64,000 bases of DNA from positions 5,766,001-5,830,000 of the forward strand of contig NC_051120.1 of the NCBI RefSeq assembly GCF_014839805.1, given 5' to 3'. Positions within the stretch are counted from its first letter, which is position 1. Each line of letters begins with the position of its first letter. Below the pieces are notes generated by a model. It made no database searches and was not told the DNA's origin. It was given only the letters and a program-made list of their open reading frames with translations. The stretch is from Manduca sexta. Its lineage: Eukaryota > Arthropoda > Insecta > Lepidoptera > Sphingidae. Shown piece after piece: positions 49,083 to 60,815 of this stretch. Both the position numbers and the translations under genes were made by a program.

Positions 49083-52035
49083 ATGCTGAACCAAACGTCT
49101 ACAGAAGCGTTGCTCTCGGCGACCTACGTTGAAAACTACTTAGATTGTGTCGAAAACCTTCCGAATGACCTGCAAAGACATTTATCCCGTATGCGAGAAC
49201 TTGACGTAACTTACAGAGGTAAATCTTCAAATTCTATTATTAACCATCGTCATCAACAATTTGATCAAGTATTTTTCATATTCTAAGTAAGTAATCATTG
49301 ATGGTACAGCTTTGAAAACGCTGTGTTGACGTTTGCTATTCAACCTCATTATGTATGTATAGCTATACGAATTATGCCTTTTACTACATTATTCGCATTA
49401 AAACACATATTAAAACAACCCAATGTAATCGTAATACATCATGTAATTATGCACAAAAAATCAATAACGCAGATGTTTATTGACAAGCTGTCATTGAGTG
49501 GCGAGGGTTTACAATTTATTATTGTCAAAGATGAAAATAACCTTCGTTATACGGTACGGTACTAAATTTCAGCCATGTCTTAAGTCCATGGTTGTATACA
49601 GAATTAACACATAAAATATACGTTTATAACCTAACATTTGCATTTAGCTGCAAACATTTATTAGCATCAACAATCTTTTCAGAATGCCTCCGTGAAGCTG
49701 AGAAGCATTTAGCAGTATGTATCGGCACCAACACAGAAGAGAGACGCCGTAGCAGGGCTGCACTTCGGCTACAAGCTGCATTAGTAGCCGCTCAAGAGAT
49801 TGGAGATGAAAAACTCCAGGTTGTACAGATACTTCAAGACCTAATTGATAACAAGCAGAGATCACTTGATGCAGATCATAAAAAACTAGGTGAGTGCTCT
49901 ACAGAATATTTAATTATTCTAACTAAAAGTTTATAGTTATATCTACTTTATACCCACAACAAATTGTTTTTGTAATGTCTTTGAAAGTACATGAAAAATT
50001 ACAGTCACAAATTAAAGTAATAAGCAAAATGCATAAAGAATTTGTATTTAAATAAAATATTCCATAATTTACAGACTTTCATATAAACTATCATATCAAT
50101 TTTCTATCAGATTTCAGTCCAATCAATGTAATAAAATATAAAATGTATTAGCAACTGCATGTTCGTAATATTCAAAGTTGCTTACGCTAATATAATATTA
50201 ACTCCATTGCACCATTTAACCAACCACTATGATATTGTTACAGTTTCTTGCTTGGAAGTGAACACAAATGGAACAACTAAGGATGAGCCAGCACCACCAC
50301 AGGACACAGTCCGTGGGGTGGACAAGGAAGCAGTCACACCACAGACACCACAGCCACACGCGCCACCACCTCCCCCGCCTGAGAAAACAGCAGAGAAGGA
50401 CAAAGAAAAAGTAGAGAAAGAAAAGAGCGGAGGTAACATATATCAATTATGTATAATACTAATTCTGTATGAATAGTGCATTGATGGTCTCTGGCTTCAG
50501 TAATAAGGTCGCTTGCTAGATGGTGAGCATAATGCAGGCTAAAAACAATACTCTAAACTAACAGTATGTGGTATTGGATATGGCTGGTATGTGAATGTCA
50601 GGTAATGATTTACCCAGTTTAACTCTGACTAGAAATGCAAAATTTGCATTGGTTCTCACAAGCTTCTCAGAGTGACTCCAGTGTTGATACACTTGAGTGT
50701 TGGAGAAACAACTTCAAATTCTGGGATTATATGAAAAAAAAACATTTCATCAACCCACAGACATCCCTTACTGTTTTTTTTGTCTGTCATACTTAAAAGA
50801 TATAAATGTTTAGCAGACAATGTCCAGTGATGGTAACTAGAGAGGTTAAACTTATGTTAAATCTCTTCATATACAGTAATACAAAGACACAAAATGGAAC
50901 ATAAAGATTTTGACTGCTATTCCACTGTAGCTGTAACCAACCAAGTGGCTTTGAGCTTATAAAAAACTAGTACCAACCAAATTGCAATATTATGTATTAT
51001 TGTTTTACAAAATATTTTCCTTATTCACTCAGAACCCACATATCTACCACTTGTTTATGCATATTAAGGCCCTCCCCTCAGCCAACAGCTATGACCATTT
51101 GTTCCGTACATTTACGGTTCACGAGTTACGAGTGGGAATATGCAATGGTTTATGAATTATTTCTTTAAACTATCAATTTGAGTTGTTTTTTATAATGTTT
51201 CTTTTTATCTAACTATTACTGTTTGTTAGAAATAAAAATTATGTGTATTTTAGGAAATATGTGGCCTCAACAATTTTCATATATTGTAGAAATAAGTTGT
51301 TTTTTTTTCTATAAGTATTTTCAACTTCGAATAGATTCCTAAAATATAGTTAACGCAATGATTTACTGATGACACCACTTTAAAGAACCTGCTAAGATTA
51401 TATAAGAATATTTATAACAATAATATTGAATATTGTTTATATAAGCAGACATTATAGGTCATTACAATTATTAAACACAAATATATTACAGGTGAACGAT
51501 GGTCAAAACGCCCACGCCGATCTAGAACCACAGTCGGTGCAAACACTGACCGTGCTGACTCTAGTGAAAGAGACAGTGAACGACACACGCACAACACTAC
51601 TCACAAGAAAGGTAATATAAATTTTAAACATGCTTATAACTTTATTGTAAAAAAGTACATTATACAACATTGTAGCATCATATTGCATATTATTACATTA
51701 CATTTCTTACAGGTATAGGAAAGAAGAAAAAGCGCAAAGCACGGCAAGCAGCACAACGATCGGAAACTCCGCCAGAGGAACCAGATGCAATAGATCCCGA
51801 TGAGCCTCGTTACTGCTTGTGTGATCAAATATCATTTGGTGAAATGATCCTGTGTGACAATGATCTATGCCCTATAGAATGGTTCCATTTCTCTTGCGTG
51901 TCGCTCACTACTAAACCTAAAGGGAAGTGGTTCTGTCCAAAGTGCCGCGGTGACAGGCCGAATGTGATGAAACCTAAAGGACAGTTCCTCAAAGAACTAG
52001 AACGGTATAACAGAGAGAAAGAAGAAAAAGCATAG
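49083..52035 (+). CDS. ING family protein (ING1/ING2 type), PHD-finger chromatin reader
   Basis: ING proteins are subunits of histone acetyltransferase or Sin3/HDAC complexes and bind H3K4me3 in the nucleus. Five coding exons, all joined at phase 1 with GT-AG introns: 49083-49218, 49683-49889, 50244-50432, 51492-51611, 51713-52035; 324 aa. Residues about 5-115 form the helical ING domain ([20 protein letters not shown]). About 120-217 is a low-complexity linker with [19 protein letters not shown] and an Arg/Ser part. A basic nuclear-localisation stretch KKKKRK follows at about 221. The C4HC3 PHD finger is at about 251-296, with C252, C254, C265, C270, H276, C279, C292, C295. Y251, M262 and W274 match the family's methyl-lysine cage. 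A short basic tail ends KEEKA. The closest relatives are ING1/ING2, because of the PHD and the N-terminal region; the Drosophila counterpart would be CG7379. Start chosen as the first Met that aligns with the family; 5' UTR lies upstream. Confidence 0.93.
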
Positions 52036-52303
52036 TCGCTACTCAAAGGACATAAAATGAGTGGAAAAGCAATTGTGAAAACTAAGGTTGACTAGTTGAT
52101 TCTGTGATTTGAATTTGATTAACACTCATTTTACATGCCTAATAGAGTGTATGAAGCCCAAACACTTTCAAGTATTGGAATGTGATTTCAGTTTAATAAG
52201 AGATGATTATTTTCTTTATTGCGTGTTATGAGAACATTGTAAGAAGAAATTATAAAACTTGATTGATATAATCTCCATTATGGGGAAGTAAATGGTTGTC
52301 TTA

Positions 52304-52658
52304 AATAAATGTAGATTGATAATTTATTTTAATTACTTATTTCAAACGGGTGTGTTGATTTTAAAGAACAGGTCTGCAAAGAATAATCTATCTGCAAAAC
52401 AATGTGAAAACATTGTAGATGTAATAAAATTAATAATTCATTTCTCCTGTTCAAATAATACATGGAAGTACATATACAGCGTAATGTTGCGCATTTACGG
52501 CATCTATGGCATAGAAGAGAGTATTGTTTACAATATTAGTTACGGACAGATGTAATTTGATACTATTTGAGCAAGTTTTATTGAATATAACAATTCATTA
52601 ATATTGAGTGTGTTTCATTTAAATAAAACAATCAAAATAATTTCCAGTACGATTTATT
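52304..52658. terminator. Facing poly(A) signals of ING and RASSF8 genes
   Basis: Plus-strand AATAAA hexamers lie at 52304-52309 and 52622-52627, after the ING stop. A minus-strand AATAAA (tttatt on plus) lies at 52653-52658, after the RASSF8 stop. With cleavage 10-30 bases beyond each signal, the two 3' UTRs would meet or overlap by a few tens of bases. Which signals are used is inference. Confidence 0.5.
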
Positions 52659-53851
52659 TAATATGCGAATAATACATAATTTTTCTAAACACTATCAGTA
52701 ATCACGGAAATAAAGAGAATACAGATCGAGTCTCTAACAGTTGGTATAATAGGAAATCTCATTTTATTTCACTATATAGCATAATTTTATTTATTTTTCT
52801 TGCTATGTTTTAGAAGATAAATGGCATTATAACATATTGCAATGGCCTATACTTTCGACTAGATTTATTATTATTATTATTATAAATTATCGCTATAATG
52901 CAATATAGTATACTTCATAGGTTATTTATAAAGATACAATGAATTAGTACCAAAATTCTTCTATATAATTAATACATGGTCATAACTATATTTGATCTAT
53001 ATTTTTATGGTATAAACGGCACAATTAGTTACAAATAGACTATTAGCATCCGTCGGTATAGCGTAAATAACACAAGTCAAATTACAACGAAATAATTGAG
53101 CATTATTATTTGCGTAGGTATACATTTAACCAATTAGGACATCATACAAAGTCCAAAGAAACATTTTCTTTAGAAATCAAAGCATTTTTAAAAGCACACA
53201 CACTAAATTAGACATCAATTCTTTGCACACTACAAAAAATGCATCCTTATAAAAATGCATGCCTGATTTTATATTTCATATGTTTTTAGATCTAATTATA
53301 AAAAAAAAACAATTTTAAGAATGCTATAAAGAATATTATACAATTCAATAGTATAAAATAGGGCAAGATAATAATACTTTCATTGTTAAATAAAAATATA
53401 TTTTAATACACTCCCTTGTTAACCATTCACGATATGTTAATTTATAACGGATTGATTATTTTGTGACAATAAATTTAAATATGACACTAATTTGAACACA
53501 AATACAATTTAACTAAATACTAAGAAAGACCAATAACAAGTTACTGTCTCTGTCATGCACATAATATCAGTTCTATATATCATATAAACATTTGTTCTAA
53601 CAACACTAATCTGAGAAGATGATTGAGAATATTTTCTTGCTACTTGTTAAACTTATTATTTGGTGGTCACAACTATAGACTGTAAGCATTGAATAAACAA
53701 TACCCATAAAACACGTGTATTCTATAATTAAAATGCATATAAAGTCTGCATACTGATTAAATACTAATATAATCATACGGAAATATTCTCAACCCAATGT
53801 TCAGTTCGAGTGTGTGTATATAATATTATGATGAATTTTCTCTATTAGTGT
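52640..53851 (-). other. Presumed 3' UTR of the RASSF8-like gene
   Basis: About 1.2 kb of AT-rich sequence follows the stop codon at 53852-53854 with no further coding exon. Several tttatt strings are present, so alternative shorter ends are possible. An (ATT)n run is near 52868. Confidence 0.45.
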
Positions 53852-56800
53852 TTACACCCACACGCCATGAGGATTCTTATTGGTTGGTGCGGCATTTTCC
53901 AGCTGCCGCGGGGAACCTATAATTCTTCGAGCACTCCCTGCTTTGCATAGTCCTAAAATACAACAAAAATATAATACTAGTCACTTTACTGGCTACAGGC
54001 CTGTTCTTATTATACCGTATGAAACTTTCATTCATCATGCTAATTGCAAACCTAATAAAGATTTAGACTTCATGGAAATAAATATCACATTCTTGTGAAA
54101 AACTTACACATATTTATTCATATTTAAAGCTCATAATAATTGATAATGAAACCACAAATACACGTAACATCGAAGACAGAATTATAAACTGACTTATATT
54201 ATATACAGAATTACAAACTGACTGATATATATATAGCCTCTTTTCGGACATGACGGTATTTTCTTTATTTTTCGTATATTGTTTTTTTGTTCCACTTTTG
54301 CGTGTCCGTTGTATTATTCCGACTTATATTATAACCAGATTTCAAATGCATACAGGGTGTGTAAAAATTGTCATTACATAATATTATTATACCAAAAAAA
54401 GAATAACCAAAGGAATTATCTGTTGAAAATTATCTAAATGATCCATACCCATCCATGAGACTTTGAAGAATATAGTGCTCATATTTTTTATAAGCAATAA
54501 GAAATAATAGTCTTTACTTAATAATGATACATACCATCTAGTGGATGTCGCAATTCATCAACACTACCCGTCAAACTCTGAAGATTGGCTTCCTTCATCT
54601 CTTGCACCAATCGCTCCACTTGACGCTTTTTCTCCATTATGGCATTCTCTAAAACTCCAACCTGTTATCAAAAATAATAATCATTTTACCTATCATGAAC
54701 AGTTCGGAATGATATTATATATCTTACTAAACTTCTTACAAACGCACCTCTCTCTTCAAATTTTCTGCTGTTAGGTGGTTTATTTCAGTGGCATGTTTCG
54801 CTTGCTGTATTTGGCTTTGCAAACTCTCCATTTCAGCAAGCATTGAACGCTCCAATGCTTGTCTGTAAAAATTCAAAACATCATTTGACATATCACATAA
54901 TATAGTAATTATATGAAAACTAAAAATGTTACAAACAAATATACATATAACTCACCTGCTATCTTGTTGGCGGCTGTTGATAAGTCTCTGCTCATTGTGA
55001 ATATCTTCCATTAATTTTCGAATTTTATTTTTGCATTGCAACAACTCTGTCTCACAATTTGCTAATTTTGAATGCACCAAAACAATCTCAGATTTTAGAG
55101 TTTTTTCATTCTGTTTGACTATTTCACTCTCTTCTTCCACATAGGTTAATGCTTGCACCTAGCAAAAATAATTATATAGTTTATGTTACATCTACGTGAA
55201 ATACAAAATTTTGTAAAAAATATCATTTATTGCATGGTCAAATCAATTACAACACTAGCTATAATACAAAACGACTAGTCTTTCCATCATTTACCTCTAT
55301 TGGACCACTAAAATTTTACAATTACAGTGTGACCCAGTTAGTAATAAAATATATTGACATAAACCTGACCATTGAAGACTCACCTGTTCAGTACTTATTC
55401 TGAGCTGATTGTCAGCAGAACCAATTTGTTGTTGCAGCAGCTCTACTTGCCTCTCTTGTTCACGGCCCTTGTTTTCCCAGTAACCAATTTCCGCATCATA
55501 CTGCTCAAAAATAATATTACGTATTGGATTTAAAAGTTATTCAAATAAACAATTATGCTTCTATATTGATTGATCCAATAACATTTCAAACATTTTTATA
55601 TAAGTATAGATACTTACATACAATTCTTAAAATTATTGTGTAATGAAATAATATTATACTAAACCTTAATAAGATCAACTTGCTGACTGGATAGTTTTTC
55701 CCGCTGGTAATTCACAAGAGAAACAAGCTCCCTATACTGAGTGTTATAGCTAACAGCCTCGGGGCTCCGGTTCTCAGAGTTTTCTTCAGGCAGGTTGACG
55801 GGAGACATATGCGACTGACGATTGCGCAAGCGATTCGGAGATTTTCGTACGGCTTGCGAGGGAGGCGGTGGTGAACGATATGGTGGAGGCGGCTCTCTAG
55901 AAATATTCATTGCTTTATCTTATTTTATATTTTATTTATTCACATCTTATGGTCAAATTTAAATTTCATGAATTTCATCATCATAAGAATTTAAGTGTGA
56001 AAATAATCTTAATTTGCATTGTGTTTAGTATGAAAACCAAATGTACTGTGCAATATGGTTACAAAAATTTTGTTATATTACAGTTAAGTTAGTTTGTGCT
56101 GGTTTTGCAATATTCCCTACACATGTTCACTCCATATTAAAGATGGGATGACAACTATTATTAAACATTCATTAATATTCTAGGTTAGGATTTTTCAAAA
56201 TAGGAACTATTTATTCATTATGAATTTGACTTCTTATTAATATCATAAATGTAAAAAATTGTGAAAAATTTGCAATAGTTGTTAGAACTAAACTCAGAAA
56301 TAGATGTTTGTATAAAATTATGAAGACATAAAGACCACAACCCAAATAAACACCAATGCCATTGTAATTATACAAATGATGTTATAGAACCCTACACTGA
56401 TTTAGGGAATTTTGTAGTGAAAAGACTTTTAAAACTGGTGATGTGCTAGCAATACATAGTCATAGAACAGCAAATAGCAATACACATTAACTTACCTATA
56501 AGGAGGGACATCTTTCAACACAGGGCTCTCCGAGTCAGGTATTTTGGCTTGCTGCACACCCTTCACCACACCAACAGGGTTCCCAGGTGATGTATTATTT
56601 ACATTATTGTTATATGATGCTACTGTGTTTATTCTGTTTGGTGAGCTTTGAGAGTCCACTATGTTGGGATTTGATGTATTGTGATTACTATGAAACAGAT
56701 TTAAGATGTCAGATTATTGTGTTGTCTAGCCATTGAGGTTGTATATAAGGAAAAGTATATAAAGAGACAAACCAATTTCCTATAGGAGACCTTGTGTTGG

Positions 56801-57337
56801 CAGACAATTGAGGTTTCTGATTACTGCCTGATTCTGATCTCCTCAGTATGAACTGTATGTCATTTGAATATTCACCCCACTTCATTAGAATCTGAAATAT
56901 GTTATCATTGAAAGTTGCCTAATTAAGATGACACACTATAGTTTCACATATGTATATACAATAGAATAACAATATATAGAATCAGTGACACTTCAAATAT
57001 TACAAAATGAATAAATAAAATTATGTACCTTGAGGGGAAATTCTTGAGGTGCCAAAAGACGTTCATTATTCCGCCACCGTTCTATTAACGTGAATCTGCC
57101 AACTTTGCCAGTGGCATGAGCTAACGCGAAAACTACATCCTGTACAAAAAAAAACATATTAGCTGTTCTAAAATTACCCTATACACCACCATACAGAAAT
57201 GAAACGAAGCTTACATATCATAATACACGTATTAATAGTTTAATTGTGAGGATTTTCACACTGACCTGGCAAGTTGTAGTCTCTGTGACCCCACAAACGA
57301 TCCTTTGTATTCCCTCGACCCAGACCTTCAACTCCAT
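53852..57337 (-). CDS. RASSF8: N-terminal RASSF protein, RASSF8 type
   Basis: RASSF7-10 proteins have an N-terminal Ras-association domain and a coiled-coil tail; RASSF8 acts at adherens junctions and in growth control. Ten coding exons on the minus strand, all GT-AG: 57266-57337, 57029-57139, 56773-56891, 56496-56687, 55665-55896, 55384-55500, 54956-55158, 54748-54862, 54535-54661, 53852-53952; total 1389 nt, 462 aa, phases consistent throughout. Residues 1-82 are the RA domain, opening [20 protein letters not shown], with [15 protein letters not shown] and [16 protein letters not shown] Pro/Ser/Asn-rich linker (about 85-190) includes [13 protein letters not shown]. Residues about 225-410 are predicted coiled coil, rich in Glu, Gln, Lys and Leu. 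The C-terminus ends GVWV, which could be a class II PDZ ligand (inference). Exon 3 uses a weaker donor (GTTTGT). Met is the first codon, as in the family. Confidence 0.93.
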
Positions 57338-57880
57338 TAAAATATTCTCATTAAACACACGAAACACATAATATTTGTACTACTACGTCATTTCATAAAT
57401 GTATCAGCCAGCTTGAAATGCACTTCCCACATTAAACAAATTAAAGTACGACATAAACATACGAAAAACACAACAAAAGAAAATAAAGGCCTCAAAGTGG
57501 GTTATGAGAAATTTTCGTTTAGAAATCTATAACTGACAGGCGACAGCTACTGTGCCAAATTTGTCTCTGATCCTTGTCTTTAAAAATTTTATCATAGATA
57601 ACATTTTTTTAAAGTGGTATTCTAGTTATCATTACTAAAAAACTCTTAAGGATATTTTGGCCCGGCGTTGTAATAAGGTTCCGTAAAATTATATTATTGG
57701 CAAGAAAGTAGAAATCTCAAAGTGGCCATTATTTTTACTAAATATGCTCTCCAGGAAAATTGCGATTTTGTACATGTTTTTTACTGTCTGCCCTCAATGT
57801 TATTATAGATAATTTCATTCACAAAGATGCGTCATATTACTTTTCCTAATCGCTTACAGTATGTGTGAGGAGCATGAGTC
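57338..57880 (-). promoter_or_regulatory. Presumed 5' UTR/promoter of the RASSF8-like gene
   Basis: The sequence just upstream of the start codon is AT-rich with no extra coding exon. No clear TATA or initiator is picked out. A further non-coding first exon is possible. Confidence 0.3.
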
Positions 57881-58960
57881 AACACGCTCACTACGATGGC
57901 GTCTAGGTAGAGACTTGGATCAGTCCCTTTACCCCGTTATACCCCGCAACACCCGCGCCCAAAAAATAGTGAAATTCGTTCTCGTGGATAAAATGACTTT
58001 ATGAATACAAGCTAAAACATCTATTAGTTGACTCTATAAACATGCCGGGAATACGATGGTGGAGTTCTCTAGACGTCGATAAACTACAAGGTCGGTTTTC
58101 CTTCAAGGTGTTTTAAGTCTCCAAGCTGGGAGGGATCAGCCCATTATCGATCCCTGTTATCACGTCCCTTCTCCAAGATGAGTATACGTTGCAACAATGA
58201 GCCACTGCATTCTATATCCCCGGCTGTCGACCACGGCCCACCAGAACGTCAAGGCCCAATGGTCGTTGGCTGCGGTCAGTTTAACACAATAGTGATTGAT
58301 GTCAAACGGTCGTTAAGCCGACAGAGATACTCTTCGAAACGATCTTCCAGTCAGCACCTCTGTCAGTCGAAAGTTGGACTATTGTTTCGCTGCGCCTTAC
58401 CGACACCCATTTGGCGAAGTCGAGGCGCACCACTAAAAGTCCCCTTGACGAGACCTCCTGCTTAAAATGCATCCTATACGGAGGCTTTGCGGAAGTAAGC
58501 CTTCTTTACCTCAAATTTTCTGGGAGCCAGACGTTGCCTGCGTCTGGACGCTTCCTCCTGTCAGTAAGTACACAGTAAATACTGTCAGCAATATACATTT
58601 GGGAGTCCAGGGTTTGACCCCAAACAGGACTGCTATAAAAAGCCATAGACCGATTAACTCTGTAGTGTAAAGTTCATTTAGAGATGCTACGAGTTAGGAC
58701 CCTCCAGGTTGGACAGCAGGCTTGAAAAAACGCCCGCTGTCAATAGGCGCGTGATCACCTGTATTGGCAAGAAGTCAAAATTTTGTGTCGCCGGACATTG
58801 CTCAATCACTCACTTCAACTCAACATTTGTAATTGCTAGAGAGTGCTCTACTGCCTCTCTCCCTCTCTTCGAGAGAAATCCTCGCGTGCATGTACTTTGT
58901 TTACCTTTTCCTGGCACAGTCCCTCTCGCACTTCGGAAATAACCGAGCACATGCTATGTA
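57880..58960. other. GC-balanced intergenic block, likely decayed repeat
   Basis: This 1.1-kb block, between the divergent RASSF8-like and Tctex genes, is clearly less AT-rich than its flanks. It contains 'ccgttataccccgcaacacc', 'gggagggatcagcccattat', 'tcgaccacggcccaccagaa' and 'ctcttcgagagaaatcctcg'. The plus-strand frames at 58178-58465, 58467-58670, 58709-58942 and 58843-59058 have no recognisable domain and different frames, which suggests a decayed element rather than a gene. I found no second copy in the window. Confidence 0.35.
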
Positions 58961-59069
58961 CTTATATCATAAATTTCCCTTTACCTGACCCCCGAATACT
59001 ACCCTGGCTATGTCCATGCTTACATACAGTTGGTTCTGATTGTTTTTCGGAATTATAACAAAAGCCATG

Positions 59070-59150
59070 CCCGGCATAAATGGCGCTTTCGGCGGCGGCG
59101 CGGCGCTGGTTTTAGTCACGGCGGCACGGCGCGGCGCGGCGAGGCGTCAC
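59070..59150. promoter_or_regulatory. CpG-dense block upstream of the Tctex gene
   Basis: A run of ggc/gcg repeats ('ggcggcggcgcggcgctgg', 'ggcacggcgcggcgcggcga') is the most CpG-dense 80 bp in the window. It lies about 580 bp upstream of the Tctex start codon. A promoter role is inference; it could equally belong to the neighbouring decayed block. Confidence 0.35.
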
Positions 59151-59319
59151 CTGTACTGAATGTCTTATGCTGCTTATAAATGACACCGATAGCACTCAAT
59201 ATTTATTTTATTCATTCAATAATTAAATAGTAACACCGTAATTATATTGTATAACATTGATTCAACAGCAAATGGCGAAGACACCAAACATTTTTGCAGT
59301 AAAATTCGATATCACTTTT

Positions 59320-59405
59320 GCCGACACGGGGGTTCAAACCCGGACCACTGACACCGGAGACTTCAGTAACGTCGTTGTACCACGTTCGCTAGACTACGAC
59401 ACGGA
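59320..59405 (-). repeat. SINE head fragment, tRNA-derived
   Basis: On the minus strand, tagtctagcgaacgtgg (A box region, 59380-59396) and ggtttgaacc (B box, 59331-59340) are spaced as in a tRNA-like polymerase III promoter. The plus-strand frame at 59257-59499 passes through it and is not a gene. Confidence 0.6.
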
Positions 59406-59729
59406 AACAGTAATTGTATTTTGTTCCGTGCTACTGGTAGTAGATGATGTGTTTTTTTCTAAAACAGCATTGGTTATAAATTATAACGGAGAATTATAAA
59501 CTCTTTACTTGGTCCAAGGATCAATAGACAAAAATCCGAAATACGGTGTTCATTTATTATACCAACAATTGACATTATTTAAAAACGTATTTAGTATTAT
59601 ATATTTCCATATATATTATAATTCTCCTTGATTAAGTATATATTTGAATTTGAAATTGTTTTACGACACGGAAGGTTTCATTTTAATTTTTGTTATCTTT
59701 CACGTTTAATCTAGTTTTAATTAATTATT

Positions 59730-60696
59730 ATGGCCCAAGATGATGATGAAGAGGTATTTTTAAATCCATAAATATAAGTTTATCTAGTAGATAGACATAG
59801 TACATATACTTGCTACGTACCATCTGCATAATCGGGTTATTTTACAGAATTTGGTTTTCAACGTGGAGGAGGTCCAGAAAATTGTTCGTGACAATATTGA
59901 ATTGTGTCTCGGTGGTAACACTTACAGCCACTCCAGAACTCCACAGTGGATAACGATTATCACAGAGAAGACCTTGGCACGACTAAATAAGCTGAATAAG
60001 CCCTTTAAATACTTAAGTAGGTATTTTTCAAAATTATAAAAGTAGTAGTTGCGATACGCCCGCACTCTTACGATCGGTTTAAAACAAGGCGCAACACGCG
60101 TCACCTGGCTCCGTCGTCACTCTCACCTGCTTTTGGTACGTACCTATGGGACTGGTCAAGTGGTCGCCTGGGGCGCTAGGTCCTTGGAAGGGCACTAGGA
60201 TACCTAAGGGGAGCACAGGGTCCGATTTGGAATTATTTATTATTGTGACAATTAAGTTCGCTGTAATTTCCAATAGCTAAGCTCGGTCCTCCTCATATAT
60301 TTAGAAAAACCGATTTCCTTGGCAGCGCTAACTTCAAGACAATTGTGACTAAGGATCGGTAGTGTAGCTTGTACAAGGTACGTACCACCTACAGTACTTA
60401 CAGTACCTACACGCATATTTTGTATATTATAATTTATAATAACTAATGGTGTCCGACCACTAAGTGCCAACGAACTCGTCATTTCTGTAGTTGAATATTA
60501 TTGTATACCTTCTTAATATAACATTTTTTGATTTCCTGTAGTGCGTATAACTATAACACAAAAGAATGGCACAGGACTGCATACAGCGGCGGCGTACTTT
60601 TGGGACACAGCAACTGACGGAACATGCACAGTTCGGTGGGAAAACAAATACATGTACTGCATTATTAATGTATGGGGTCTTGCTCTTCAAATATAA
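59730..60696 (+). CDS. Tctex-type dynein light chain (DYNLT1-like)
   Basis: Tctex light chains dimerise, bind the dynein intermediate chain and help link cargo to the cytoplasmic dynein motor. Three coding exons: 59730-59753 (MAQDDDEE), 59848-60016 and 60542-60696; 348 nt, 115 aa, which is the usual family length (111-115). Exon 2 encodes the helical half, [19 protein letters not shown], then [10 protein letters not shown] and [11 protein letters not shown]. Exon 3 encodes the beta-strand half, [20 protein letters not shown], then [17 protein letters not shown] and [10 protein letters not shown]. The intron-2 donor is taken at GTAGGT (60017), because it preserves the family spacing between KPFKY and QKNG. 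The family-typical QKNGxGLHTA and TVRWENK motifs are intact. The Drosophila relative is Dlc90F; the N-terminus is more acidic here. A poly(A) signal AATAAA lies at 60782-60787. Confidence 0.93.
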
Positions 60697-60815
60697 TTTC
60701 CATAACTAATATTATATACCAAGCAGTCGCATTTTATTCAATAATTTAGTTAACTTAAAGAGGGCATAATTACTATTTACGAAATAAAACAAATTATAAA
60801 GCACATTTTAGTATT

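Noticed and set aside
50216..50446. Minus-strand frames opposite ING exon 3
   Set aside because: Shadows of the Pro/Lys-rich ING linker exon; no independent support.
58178..59058. Series of plus-strand frames between RASSF8 and Tctex
   Set aside because: Frames change, no domain is recognisable, and no splice pattern joins them.
59320..59405. Possible tRNA gene on the minus strand
   Set aside because: Same reason: polymerase III boxes without a proper cloverleaf.
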